Shown piece after piece: positions 7,568 to 15,477 of a stretch of 46,336 nucleotides of DNA. The translations under genes and the position numbers were made by a program. The number at the start of each line of letters is the position of its first letter. Positions within the stretch are counted from its first letter, which is position 1. Origin of the DNA: Acidobacteriota bacterium (GTDB lineage: Bacteria; Acidobacteriota; Vicinamibacteria; Vicinamibacterales; UBA2999); the NCBI GenBank assembly GCA_016184455.1, contig JACPCS010000120.1, positions 1 to 46,336 of the forward strand, given 5' to 3'. Under the pieces are notes generated by a model. It was given only the letters and a program-made list of their open reading frames with translations, searched no databases and was not told the origin of the DNA.

Positions 7568-8538
7568 AAGTCTGCGTCTTCGGCGCCGGGGCCATCGGCG
7601 GCCTCATGGGTGTGAGACTGTCGCTGGCCGGCGCCGACGTGTCGCTCATCGCGCGCGGCCCGCATCTGGCCGCGATCACACGGAGCGGTCTGACGCTCCA
7701 CACAGAGGGCCAGACGCTCGTCGCGCGGCCGCTCGCGACCGACGACCCGCGTGCGGCCGGCCCGCAGGATTACGTCATCATCGCCGTCAAGGCCTCGGGC
7801 CTCGGCCCCGTCGCCGATTCCATCCAGCCGCTCCTCGGCCCGTCCACCGCCATCGTCGCGGCCATCAACGGCCTGCCGTGGTGGTACTTCTACAAGCACG
7901 GCGGCGAGTACGACGGCATGCGGCTCACGTCGCTCGATCCCGACGGTAGGCTCTGGGACAAGCTGCCGCCCGAGCGCGTGATCGCGTGCGTCGTCTATCC
8001 CGCCGCGGAGATCGCCGAGCCGGGCGTCATTCAGCACACCTACTCCAACCGGTTCGATCTCGGCGAGCCCGATGGCTCCAAGAGCGAGCGCATCGCTCGG
8101 TTCGCGCAGATGATGATCAAGGCGGGCTTCCGCTGTCCGATCCGGCCGCGGATCCGTGAGAGCGTGTGGGTGAAGTTGTGGGGAAACCTCGCCTTCAATC
8201 CGATCTGCGCGCTGACCACCGCGACGCTCGACGTCGTCACGACCGATCCCGCCACGCGCCCGATCGCGCGGACGATGATGGTCGAGGCCGAGGCGGTCGC
8301 GAACACGCTCGGGATTACGTTTCCGCTCGACGTCGACGCGCGGATTGCCGGCGCGGCCGAAGTGGGCGCGCACAAGGTGTCGATGCTCGTCGACCTGGAG
8401 CGCGGCCGTCCGATGGAAATCGACGCCCTGCTCGGCGCCGTCGTCGAGCTCGCGCACATGACGAACACGCCCGCGCCAACCTGCGAGGCCGTGCTCGGGC
8501 TCCTCCAGCAGCGCGCGCGCCTGGCGGGGTGTTATTGA
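7564..8538 (+). CDS. panE: 2-dehydropantoate 2-reductase family protein; oxalyl-CoA reductase candidate
   Basis: 324 residues with an N-terminal Rossmann nucleotide motif VCVFGAGAIGGLMGVRLSLAG, a central AAINGLPWWYFYKHGG stretch and a C-terminal helical domain (RIRESVWVKLWGNLAFNPICAL) typical of ketopantoate reductases. By family it would reduce 2-oxopantoate with NADPH for CoA synthesis. In Methylobacterium a PanE paralogue (PanE2) is oxalyl-CoA reductase, making glyoxylate. The 4-bp overlap with an oxalate-CoA-ligase-type gene favours that role here. The symbol reflects the family, not a proven reaction. The ATG start overlaps the upstream TGA, giving tight translational coupling. A palindromic repeat follows the stop. 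Confidence 0.8.
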   Translation: MKVCVFGAGAIGGLMGVRLSLAGADVSLIARGPHLAAITRSGLTLHTEGQTLVARPLATDDPRAAGPQDYVIIAVKASGLGPVADSIQPLLGPSTAIVAAINGLPWWYFYKHGGEYDGMRLTSLDPDGRLWDKLPPERVIACVVYPAAEIAEPGVIQHTYSNRFDLGEPDGSKSERIARFAQMMIKAGFRCPIRPRIRESVWVKLWGNLAFNPICALTTATLDVVTTDPATRPIARTMMVEAEAVANTLGITFPLDVDARIAGAAEVGAHKVSMLVDLERGRPMEIDALLGAVVELAHMTNTPAPTCEAVLGLLQQRARLAGCY

Positions 8539-8550
8539 GGGTACGTGGCG

Positions 8551-8610
8551 TCCGGCTTCACCCCTCGACGATGCTCGGGGTGCCCTGAGCGAAGTCGAAG
8601 GGCAGCCGGA
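8551..8610. repeat. REP-like nested palindrome between convergent genes
   Basis: CCCCTCGACGATGCTCGGGG (8561-8580) and CCCTGAGCGAAGTCGAAGGG (8583-8602) are imperfect inverted copies of each other. They are enclosed by TCCGGCT (8551-8557) and AGCCGGA (8604-8610). The CCCTGAGC..GTCGAAGGG type of palindrome is a frequent dispersed repeat in high-GC bacterial genomes. It separates the panE-like stop from the SDR stop and could terminate both transcripts. Confidence 0.75.
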
Positions 8611-8611
8611 T

Positions 8612-9346
8612 CTAGTCGTTGATCGCGTGAAACAGCTTGTCGCGCTGACGGTGCAGGTTGGCCGCCGCGCCGAGCGCGACCTCGTAGCGATCGCGCCGCA
8701 ACGCATCCACGATCCCCTTCGCGACCGCCTGCGGCGTCATCGTGAACGCCGTCTCCTCCGGCCGCTCCCGCTCGCCTGAGAGCCCCGTCGGCACGATCGG
8801 CGGCGCCACCTCGAACACCTTCACACGCGTCTGCCGTAGCTGGTGCCGGAGCGTCAGGCTGAAGGCGTGCACGCCGGCTTTGGTGGCGCAATAGACCGGC
8901 ACGGCGGCGAGCGGCGTGAAGCCGAGCCCTGAGGAGATATTGACGATCGCCGCCTCGCGCCGTCGGCGCAGGTGCGGAATCAAGAGCGCCGAGAGGTGAA
9001 TCGGTCCTGCGAGATTGGTCGCCAGCTCCTCGTCGGCCATCGGCAAGTCGCGAGGCCCGTGCAGAAAATCGACCGCACGCTGGATACCCGCGTTGTTCAC
9101 CAGCACATTCAGCGCCGGAAAGCGGCGCAGCACCCACGCCACCAGCGCCTTGCGGCCGGACGCGCGGCTGACGTCGGCAACTCGGATGTGGAGCGCGGGA
9201 CGCCTGGCGCGCGCGGCCTCGAGCCGCGGGCGCCGGCGTCCGCAGACGATGACCTCGTTGCCCTGCTCCAGGAGCGCTTCGGCGAGCGCGAAGCCGATGC
9301 CGGTGGCCCCACCGGTGATGAGGACCGTGTTGCCGGATAGTTGCAT
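8612..9346 (-). CDS. Short-chain dehydrogenase/reductase (DltE-like)
   Basis: 244 residues with a classical SDR layout: cofactor loop TGGATGIG near residue 10, NNAGIQRAVDF (NNAG) near 85-95, catalytic Ser in VNISSGLGF and YCATK (YxxxK). The order of motifs and N-terminus (MQLSGNTVLITGGATGIGFALAE) resemble the DltE-like subgroup. The substrate is unknown. The gene starts seven bp after the malate synthase stop without a strong Shine-Dalgarno, so it is probably co-transcribed and coupled with it. A start further upstream at 9388 would overlap the malate synthase coding end and is less likely. Confidence 0.85.
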   Translation of the reverse strand: MQLSGNTVLITGGATGIGFALAEALLEQGNEVIVCGRRRPRLEAARARRPALHIRVADVSRASGRKALVAWVLRRFPALNVLVNNAGIQRAVDFLHGPRDLPMADEELATNLAGPIHLSALLIPHLRRRREAAIVNISSGLGFTPLAAVPVYCATKAGVHAFSLTLRHQLRQTRVKVFEVAPPIVPTGLSGERERPEETAFTMTPQAVAKGIVDALRRDRYEVALGAAANLHRQRDKLFHAIND

Positions 9347-9353
9347 GTGGCGC

Positions 9354-11453
9354 TCACGCCACCGGCGCGGCGGCGCGATGCGGCACATCGTACACGTAGT
9401 CGTGGGCGTCGAGCGCCTTCCGCAGCCGCGCGCGGGTCGTCGGATCGGTCGCGCGCGACAGCTTCGCCACTACCTCCTGCCGATCGCTCAGGATCGCGTC
9501 GAGAATCGCCTCGCGGTCGCCCTCGGGCTGCTCGACGATCGAGAGCAGCACTCGCGAGCCGTACTTGATCCAGCGGGGCTGCCGCACGAGCGTGCCGTCC
9601 GGCCGCTTCTCGACCACCTGCCGCTGCAGCACCTGCAGCACGAGCTCGGCGTGCGTCTTCTCGTAGGTGATGTTCAGCGTCGTGAAGAGCTCCTTCACGG
9701 TCTCGCGGCGCGCGTCGATCAGCGTCACGAAGAACTCCGGCGTCACCCGATCGCCCTTCTTCGACCGCTCGCCGTCGGCCGTGAGCTCCACGCCGTGGTA
9801 GGTCGCCAGGTACAGGAAATGCCAGAAGATCTCGTACGTCGCGAGATCGTTCATGAACCGCAGCCCGGTCTTCGGATCGTGGATGGCCGCGGCGTTGTTC
9901 CCCTGCAGCTGCTGATACATGTACTCGGTGGCCATGTACATCGCGTAGCGCAGGCCGTCTTCGGTGGTCGGTCCCTTCGGACGCGCGAGCAGACGGTCGA
10001 TCGCCTCGCTCGCCCACAGCTTCTCCACCGTGAGATCGGCCGCGACGAGCTCCATCGGCTGAACCGTCCCGCCCTCGAGCAGCCCCAGCACCTCGAGCCG
10101 ATCGCGCTCGTCCTGGGTGGCCTTGTCGACCACGTGCTGCAGGTCGGCCAGATCGGTGACCAGCGGCTCCTTGCCCGCGCCGACGTACTCTTTCGTGACC
10201 GTCGCCACCCAGCTCTGGCGATAGGTGTCGTACACCGTGCCGTCGATGCGGAAGATGCCTGTCAGCCGCTCGCGCAGCTTGTCGATCCAGATGTCGCGCA
10301 GCGCCTTGGCGTCGTTCTCGGGCGCGCGCGGGTTCTGCATCTGCGCCGCCATGCCGCCAATCGGCATCGCGCCGCACAGCAGCGCGAGCAGCGCGTTCCG
10401 CCGGGTGTATTGCGACATCGACGGCTCGGCCATTGTCACCGTGTGTGGATCCGGGATGACCATCGCCGGATCGTGGTGGAACATCTCCTCGCGGCTGTTG
10501 ATGTAGTCCCACCGCCCGACGTTGGGGCCGACCATGTTCTCGCGCAGCACCCACATGATCGCGTCCTGCTGCAGCACGAATTCGGCGCGCTCGTTGAGCA
10601 GCTTGACCTTGATCGTGCCGCGCGGCACGCCAATCGCCGCTTCGAGCTGCTTGAGCAGCTTCGCGACCAGCCGCGCCTCCTGCCACGTCTCGAGCTTCGG
10701 GATGTAGTAGTAGATGCCCGACCCGTTCTTCTTCTGCGCGTCGAAGTTGTGGACGGCGTGGATCACGAGCCCCGGGATGATCGAGGGCACCGGCTCGCCG
10801 TCGAGCGTCATCTGCCGGTTGCGCAGGTGGATGCCGGCCACGCGGTGCAGGATGACCGGCCACTGCGCGTGCGGCACTTCGATCGTGTACGTCCGGTTCT
10901 TGGTCGGGTGGACGAACGGTTTGTCGTCCCACCGCCGCGCCAGGATGTCGCGCAGGTTCACCCACGCCTGATACAGCTGGTCCTTGTAGTCGCCGCCGGC
11001 GTCCTCCCAGTCCCACATCCACTGCGACGCACCGCTGTTGAGCGCGCCCATGGCCATACCCATGTCGATGGCAGGGCCGGTGCCTTCGAGGCCGGGGCGC
11101 ATCGTATCGGCCGGGATCGGCACCGACGCGCCGGTGCGCCACGCGTCGGCCGTCTTGCGCCCGAAGAACCCGTCGAGCATCCCCTGACGGACCCGCGCAA
11201 CCGTCGTCGTGTTGCCGTCGGCGTCGCTCACCTCTTCGCTCGCCGGCAGAAAGCCCCACCTCGCCTTGCCCTGCGCGACGCCCTCGAGCACCACGTGGCG
11301 GTCGGCCAGCAGCTTCGGCAGCTCCCCGCTCACCGCCGCGGTCATGTCGGCGATCAGGTCCTCGACTACGACCGTGCGGCCGTTGACCGGGTGTGAACCG
11401 AAAAGGACGGCGTACTGCTCACGGATGTCAGGGCGGATCTGCAGGATTGGCAC
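9354..11453 (-). CDS. Malate synthase (long form, 699 residues)
   Basis: Condenses glyoxylate with acetyl-CoA to give malate. WMWDWEDAGGDYKDQ holds the acidic Mg site, and ENMVGPNVGRWDYINSREEM is close to the PROSITE malate synthase signature (GLNxGxWDY). Near the C-terminus, DLATYEIFWHFLYLATYHG resembles the terminal catalytic region. At 699 residues it is longer than typical MSA (about 530) and near MSG (about 720), but its motifs are MSA-like, with a helical C-terminal extension of unknown role. The GTG start at 11453 has GGAGG six bases upstream. It leads a two-gene operon with the SDR. No isocitrate lyase is visible, so the glyoxylate must come from elsewhere; the adjacent predicted oxalyl-CoA route is an obvious source. 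Confidence 0.88.
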   Translation of the reverse strand: MPILQIRPDIREQYAVLFGSHPVNGRTVVVEDLIADMTAAVSGELPKLLADRHVVLEGVAQGKARWGFLPASEEVSDADGNTTTVARVRQGMLDGFFGRKTADAWRTGASVPIPADTMRPGLEGTGPAIDMGMAMGALNSGASQWMWDWEDAGGDYKDQLYQAWVNLRDILARRWDDKPFVHPTKNRTYTIEVPHAQWPVILHRVAGIHLRNRQMTLDGEPVPSIIPGLVIHAVHNFDAQKKNGSGIYYYIPKLETWQEARLVAKLLKQLEAAIGVPRGTIKVKLLNERAEFVLQQDAIMWVLRENMVGPNVGRWDYINSREEMFHHDPAMVIPDPHTVTMAEPSMSQYTRRNALLALLCGAMPIGGMAAQMQNPRAPENDAKALRDIWIDKLRERLTGIFRIDGTVYDTYRQSWVATVTKEYVGAGKEPLVTDLADLQHVVDKATQDERDRLEVLGLLEGGTVQPMELVAADLTVEKLWASEAIDRLLARPKGPTTEDGLRYAMYMATEYMYQQLQGNNAAAIHDPKTGLRFMNDLATYEIFWHFLYLATYHGVELTADGERSKKGDRVTPEFFVTLIDARRETVKELFTTLNITYEKTHAELVLQVLQRQVVEKRPDGTLVRQPRWIKYGSRVLLSIVEQPEGDREAILDAILSDRQEVVAKLSRATDPTTRARLRKALDAHDYVYDVPHRAAAPVA

Positions 11454-11524
11454 CAGGAGCCTCCAGGAAGAAGGTGCGAAGAAACAGGGTTTGTACTATC
11501 TGGCGGGCGCGAGGGTCAACGTAG

Positions 11525-11530
11525 TAGAAT
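11525..11530 (+). promoter_or_regulatory. -10 element of the cys leader transcript
   Basis: TAGAAT (5/6 to TATAAT), 10 bases before the GTG of the polycysteine leader ORF. Initiation would fall near 11537-11541, giving a leaderless or nearly leaderless message. No good -35 hexamer is recognisable. The rest of 11454-11524 shows no gene. Confidence 0.5.
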
Positions 11531-11540
11531 CGCGGCAGTC

Positions 11541-11630
11541 GTGTTGTCCGTCACCAGCCTGACCTGCGCGTGTTGTTGTTGTTGGGAGACCGTCCCGGTC
11601 TCGGCGCGATCCGTCAGGCTGTCCGGCTAG
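11541..11630 (+). CDS. Polycysteine leader peptide of the sulfate assimilation operon
   Basis: A 29-codon ORF starting with GTG and ending in TAG. It encodes VLSVTSLTCACCCCWETV followed by an ordinary tail. Five of residues 9-14 are Cys, four of them consecutive TGT codons at 11571-11582. There is no Shine-Dalgarno, and the start lies about 10 nt after a -10 box, so it is probably leaderless. Polycysteine leaderless short ORFs are known in mycobacteria as cysteine-responsive attenuators upstream of cys operons. The position here, in front of a permease, cysD, cysN and APS reductase and followed by a terminator hairpin, fits that role. It is outside the usual gene-calling size range and could easily be missed. 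Confidence 0.82.
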   Translation: MLSVTSLTCACCCCWETVPVSARSVRLSG

Positions 11631-11658
11631 GCATCCAGCTTCCCTAGTTCAACAACAC
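11555..11658 (+). ncRNA. Attenuator RNA fold with two crossing helices
   Basis: CAGCCTGAC (11555-11563) is perfectly complementary to GTCAGGCTG (11613-11621). GTGTTGTTG (11570-11578), made of the Cys codons, is perfectly complementary to CAACAACAC (11650-11658). The two helices cross, so they are mutually exclusive or form a pseudoknot. A local hairpin GAGACC (11586-11591)/GGTCTC (11597-11602) lies between them. A ribosome stalled on the TGT codons would disrupt both 5' strands. Which fold permits read-through is inference. Confidence 0.65.
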
Positions 11659-11671
11659 AGCAGGATGTGAG

Positions 11672-11695
11672 AGCCCGGGACCTCAATCCCGGGCT
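11672..11695 (+). terminator. Leader terminator (attenuator) before the cys operon
   Basis: AGCCCGGGA (11672-11680) pairs with TCCCGGGCT (11687-11695) around CCTCAA, followed by TTCGTGTTT. It lies between the leader ORF and the permease ATG at 11728. The T-tract is interrupted, so termination may be partial. The terminator 5' arm can also pair with TCCCGG at 11593-11598 inside the leader, a possible antiterminator contact. Confidence 0.65.
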
Positions 11696-11727
11696 TTCGT
11701 GTTTCTGGTCCGTTCTGTGTCGAAACG

Positions 11728-12498
11728 ATGGATGGAACGCTTCCACTCACCGGCTTTGCGGTCGGCATGCTGATCGGCCTCACCGGCATCGGGGGCGGCG
11801 CCCTGATGACGCCGTTCCTGATTCTGGTGCTGGGAACCCGCCCGGTCGTGGCGGTCGGCACCGATCTGGTGTACGGCGCGGTCACCAAGCTGGTGGGCGC
11901 GTACCTGCACTGGCGGCAGGGGACCGTCGACGTGCGGCTCGCGCTGCGTCTGGCCGCGGCCAGCGTCCCGGCGGGCGTGCTGGCGGTCGCCGCGCTGCGC
12001 CTCTTCCCCGATGCGGCGCGGGCCGACGACGCCGTGAAGCAGGTGCTCGGCCTGGTGCTCGTCGCCGTCGCGCTGCTGCTGCTCGCGCGACTGGGCGGCG
12101 CGCTGCCGATCGCGCTGCCCGAACGCTGGCGCCGCACGTGTCAGGGCGGCGGCACGTACGCGGCCGGCGCGCTCGTGGGCGCGCTGGTCGGCTTCACGTC
12201 GGTCGGCAGCGGATCGCTGCTGGTCCCGTTCCTGGTCAGCGTGTTTCCGCTCGCGCCCGCGCAGATCGTGGGCACCGACGTCTTTCACGCCGCGATGCTC
12301 GTCACCGCAACGGGCGCGGCGCACGCGGGGCGCGGCACGGTCGACTGGCCGCTCGCGGCCGCGCTCCTGGTCGGCTCGGTGCCCGGTGTCGCGGTCGGCA
12401 GCTGGATGACGACGCGCCTGCCGTCGCAGGCCGTGCGCGCCGGGCTGGCAGTGCTGCTGCTCGTCGCCGGCGCCAATCTGATGGGGTTATTGGGATGA
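11728..12498 (+). CDS. TauE/SafE-family membrane permease, likely sulfate or sulfite transport
   Basis: 256 residues with about eight membrane helices. The two duplicated family motifs are visible: [23 protein letters not shown] near the N-terminus and [23 protein letters not shown] at mid-protein, each with a Gly-rich re-entrant-like segment. TauE/SafE proteins move sulfur oxyanions or organosulfonates. Being first in an operon with cysD, cysN and an APS reductase, it most likely takes up sulfate or moves sulfite, though direction cannot be read from sequence. No Shine-Dalgarno is seen before the ATG; the leader RNA upstream (11541-11695) should control it. Its TGA overlaps the cysD ATG. Confidence 0.85.
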   Translation: MDGTLPLTGFAVGMLIGLTGIGGGALMTPFLILVLGTRPVVAVGTDLVYGAVTKLVGAYLHWRQGTVDVRLALRLAAASVPAGVLAVAALRLFPDAARADDAVKQVLGLVLVAVALLLLARLGGALPIALPERWRRTCQGGGTYAAGALVGALVGFTSVGSGSLLVPFLVSVFPLAPAQIVGTDVFHAAMLVTATGAAHAGRGTVDWPLAAALLVGSVPGVAVGSWMTTRLPSQAVRAGLAVLLLVAGANLMGLLG

Positions 12499-13436
12499 CA
12501 ATGGCGACTCCTGTGGAATCGACGGCGCCGCCGATGCTGCGCCTCGATCACCTGCGCGCGCTCGAGGCCGAGAGCATCCACATCCTTCGCGAGGTCGTCG
12601 CCGAGTTCGAGCGGCCGGTGATGCTCTACTCGATCGGCAAGGACTCGTCGGTGATGCTCCGCCTGGCGCAGAAGGCATTTCATCCGGCGCCAATTCCGTT
12701 TCCGCTGCTGCACGTCGACACCACGTACAAATTCCGAGAAATGATTCAGTTCCGCAACGAGACTGCGAAGGCCGTCGGGGCGCGGCTCGTCGTCCACACG
12801 CATCAGGAGGCGATCGCCGAGGGGACGCAGCCGTTCGCCGTCGGGACCGAGCGCTGCTGCGCGCTGCTCAAGACGCGGGCGCTGCTCGACGCGCTCGAGG
12901 CCGGCAACTTCGACGCGGCGATCGGCGGCGCGAGGCGTGACGAGGAACGGTCGCGCGCCAAGGAGCGGATCTTCTCCGTGCGCGATGCCAACGGCCAGTG
13001 GGACCCGAAGCGCCAGCGGCCCGAGCTCTGGCACCTGCTGAACGCGCGCCTGCGCCCGGGTGAAACCATCCGGGTCTTCCCGCTCTCGAACTGGACCGAG
13101 ATCGACGTCTGGCAATACATCCACCTCGAGCGGATCCCGGTCGTGCCGCTCTACTTCGCGCGCGACCGCGAGGTGATCGTCCGCGGCAGCTCGCTCATCG
13201 TCCAGGAGCAGCCGTTCGTCGTCACGATGCCGGGCGAGACGCCGCAGATCGTCCGCTGCCGCATGCGCTCGCTCGGCTGCTCGCCGTGCACGGGCGCGAT
13301 CCGCTCCGATGCGGACACCGTCCCGAGAATCATCGATGAGCTCGTCGCCGCGCGTCATTCCGAACGGCAGCTCCGCATCATCGACCACGATCAGGACGGC
13401 TCGATGGAGCTCAAGAAGCGCGAGGGTTACTTCTAG
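12495..13436 (+). CDS. cysD: Sulfate adenylyltransferase subunit 2
   Basis: 313 residues, the catalytic ATP pyrophosphatase-fold subunit that adenylylates sulfate to APS. It shows the PP-loop [18 protein letters not shown], then [33 protein letters not shown] and the conserved C-terminal LKKREGYF. The first ATG (12495) overlaps the permease stop as ATGA; a second ATG at 12501 would remove two residues and is equally possible. It needs the GTPase partner CysN, encoded 105 bp downstream. The cys genes are contiguous, so cysteine-dependent control from the upstream leader should reach them. Confidence 0.95.
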   Translation: MTMATPVESTAPPMLRLDHLRALEAESIHILREVVAEFERPVMLYSIGKDSSVMLRLAQKAFHPAPIPFPLLHVDTTYKFREMIQFRNETAKAVGARLVVHTHQEAIAEGTQPFAVGTERCCALLKTRALLDALEAGNFDAAIGGARRDEERSRAKERIFSVRDANGQWDPKRQRPELWHLLNARLRPGETIRVFPLSNWTEIDVWQYIHLERIPVVPLYFARDREVIVRGSSLIVQEQPFVVTMPGETPQIVRCRMRSLGCSPCTGAIRSDADTVPRIIDELVAARHSERQLRIIDHDQDGSMELKKREGYF

Positions 13437-13541
13437 ATGGAACAGCGGAAGCTACTTCGAGGCAGCTCTTTGCTGACGACGCGCTCGCGGGCCGCGACAA
13501 CGGAGCGGCCCGCCACGAGGCTCGAGTGGAGGTTCCAGTAG
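13437..13541 (+). CDS. Possible small protein between cysD and cysN
   Basis: A 34-codon ORF (MEQRKLLRGSSLL... ending EWRFQ) fits exactly into the gap. Its ATG follows the cysD TAG directly, and its TAG is followed directly by the cysN ATG (TAGATG at both ends). The product is basic and Ser/Thr/Arg-rich, with no recognised domain. The GGAGG that serves cysN lies inside its last codons. It may be a real coupled microprotein, a translational bridge that keeps ribosomes moving into cysN, or chance. Coding evidence is weak apart from the perfect fit. Confidence 0.35.
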   Translation: MEQRKLLRGSSLLTTRSRAATTERPATRLEWRFQ

Positions 13542-14843
13542 ATGTCGGGCCTCCTCCGCATCTGCACCGCCGGCAGCGTCGACGATGGGAAGAGCACGCT
13601 GATCGGGCGGATGCTGCACGACGCGCAGGCGGTGTACGAGGACCAGGTGCACTCGGTGCGCGCGGCCTCCGCCAACCGCGGCGTCGGGCCAATCGACTTC
13701 TCGCTCTTCACCGACGGGCTGAAGGCCGAGCGCGAGCAGGGGATCACGATCGACGTCGCGTACCGCTACTTTGCGACGGCGCGCCGGAAGTTCATCCTCG
13801 CCGACACCCCTGGCCACGAGCAGTACACGCGCAACATGGCGACCGGCGCCTCGACGGCCGATGTCGCGATCCTGCTCGTCGACGCACAGCACGGGCTCCG
13901 CGTCCAGTCGCGGCGTCATGCCCGGATTGCGCGTCTGCTCGGGATCGAGAACTTCGTCGTCGCGATCAACAAGATGGATCTCGTCGACTTCAGCCGAGAC
14001 GTCTTCGACGACATCCGGGATCACTTCGAGGAGCTGCTCCAGGGTGCTCGGTGCCACGCCATCCCGCTCAGCGCGCTGCATGGCGACAACGTGATCGCTC
14101 GCAGCCTGCGGACGCCGTGGTTCGAGGGGCCGCCGCTGCTCGAGTATCTGGAGACGGTTGACGTCACGCGCGACCTGACGAGCCGCCCGTTCCGGTTTCC
14201 GGTGCAGCTCGTGCTGCGGCCGCACGACGGCTTTCGCGGGTATGCCGGGCAGATCGCATCGGGAACCGTGCGCGTCGGCGACCGGCTGACGGTCTGGCCG
14301 TCGGGGCGCTCGGCCCGTGTGACGCGCATCGTGACGTGGGACGGCGATCTCGAGATGGCGTTCGCGCCGATGTCGGTCGCGTTGACGCTCGACGAGGAGC
14401 TCGACATCAGCCGCGGCGATCTGCTGGCGCACGACGGCCCGCACGCCGGCACGCGCTTCGAGGCCGACGTCGTCTGGATGGACGAGCGGCCGCTCGAACT
14501 CGGGCGGCTGTACCTGCTGAAGCACACGACGCGGACCCTCACGGCCGAAGTCGGGCACGGCCTGGTGCTCAACCAGATCGGGGCCATCACGATCTCGACC
14601 ACGCGCCCCCTGGTGTTCGACGCCTACCGCGACAATCGCACCACCGGCAGCTTCGTCCTGATCGATCCGGCGACCGGCTTTACGGCCGGCGCCGGCATGA
14701 TTACAGCCCCAGTTCCCGAATCGGGGACACACGCAGCGGAGCGTCCGGTGCCCGCCGCGGAACGTCTGGCGCTGCTGGCGCGCCGTGCCGGCTCCGACAC
14801 GGAGGCGGTCGACGCGGTGGCGGGGCGCTCGAGGAGATGCTGA
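13542..14843 (+). CDS. cysN: Sulfate adenylyltransferase subunit 1 (GTPase)
   Basis: 433 residues of the elongation-factor-like GTPase that drives APS synthesis with CysD. G1 is GSVDDGKSTLIGRML, the switch region EREQGITIDVAYRYF, G3 DTPGHEQYTRNM, G4 NKMDLVDF, then two beta-barrel domains (RPFRFPVQLVLRPHDGFRGYAG onward). No CysC kinase domain is fused at the C-terminus, consistent with the next gene being an APS rather than PAPS reductase. GGAGG lies nine bases before the ATG. It ends one base before the ATG of the reductase gene, with GAGGAG just upstream. Confidence 0.95.
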   Translation: MSGLLRICTAGSVDDGKSTLIGRMLHDAQAVYEDQVHSVRAASANRGVGPIDFSLFTDGLKAEREQGITIDVAYRYFATARRKFILADTPGHEQYTRNMATGASTADVAILLVDAQHGLRVQSRRHARIARLLGIENFVVAINKMDLVDFSRDVFDDIRDHFEELLQGARCHAIPLSALHGDNVIARSLRTPWFEGPPLLEYLETVDVTRDLTSRPFRFPVQLVLRPHDGFRGYAGQIASGTVRVGDRLTVWPSGRSARVTRIVTWDGDLEMAFAPMSVALTLDEELDISRGDLLAHDGPHAGTRFEADVVWMDERPLELGRLYLLKHTTRTLTAEVGHGLVLNQIGAITISTTRPLVFDAYRDNRTTGSFVLIDPATGFTAGAGMITAPVPESGTHAAERPVPAAERLALLARRAGSDTEAVDAVAGRSRRC

Positions 14844-14844
14844 C

Positions 14845-15477
14845 ATGAATGACGCGCGCCATATCATTCGACACGCGCTGGCGGGTGCGCAGGCGCCCTG
14901 TCTGACCTCGAGCTTCCAGGCCGAGTGCGTGGTGCTCACGCATCTGCTGCGTGAGGAGCGGCCCGATCTGCCGGTGCTCTTTCTCGACACGTGCCATCAC
15001 TTCGCCGAAACGCTGGCGTACCGCGACGAGGTGGCCCGGACGTGGGGCCTCAATCTCATCACGCTGCGCGCAGCGGAGCCGCGCATCGGATTGTGGCAGG
15101 CCGAGAGCACCGACGCGTGCTGCACGCGGCACAAGGTGGAGCCGCTCTTTGCGGCGCTGGATCAGTACGACGTCTGGTTGACCGCGCTGCGCCGCGACCA
15201 GTCACCCTCGCGCGCGGGCCTGCAGGAGGTCGAGCCGTTCCGGCTGCCGAGCGGACGAATCGTCCAGCGGGTGAGCCCGCTGGCTGCATGGACCGCGCGC
15301 GACGTCCGGGCCTACGCCCGCGAGCACGGTATCCCGCTGCTGCCGCTGTACGGCCGCGGCTACACGAGCATCGGCTGCGAGCCGTGCACGTCGCTGCCGC
15401 TCGATCCCGCGAACCCGCGCTCGGGCCGCTGGGGCGGGCAGAAGCTGGAGTGCGGGATACACATTCAATCGAGCTAA
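14845..15477 (+). CDS. cysH: Adenylyl-sulfate (APS) reductase, 4Fe-4S type
   Basis: 210 residues. Reduces APS to sulfite with thioredoxin. The P-loop-like region TSSFQAECVVLTHLL and the C-terminal catalytic motif KLECGIH are present. The cluster ligands DACCTRHKVEP and GCEPCT give the CC...CxxC pattern that distinguishes APS reductases from PAPS reductases. The absence of a CysC domain in this operon agrees. The start ATG at 14845 has GAGGAG eight bases upstream and follows the cysN stop by one base. Its TAA stop is the first part of a degenerate repeat (TAACTCCCAACCCC). Confidence 0.93.
   Translation: MNDARHIIRHALAGAQAPCLTSSFQAECVVLTHLLREERPDLPVLFLDTCHHFAETLAYRDEVARTWGLNLITLRAAEPRIGLWQAESTDACCTRHKVEPLFAALDQYDVWLTALRRDQSPSRAGLQEVEPFRLPSGRIVQRVSPLAAWTARDVRAYAREHGIPLLPLYGRGYTSIGCEPCTSLPLDPANPRSGRWGGQKLECGIHIQSS

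Noticed and set aside
11541..11695. Metabolite riboswitch in front of the cys operon
   Set aside because: The conserved-looking structure is better explained by a translated leader with a run of Cys codons; no known riboswitch core was recognised.
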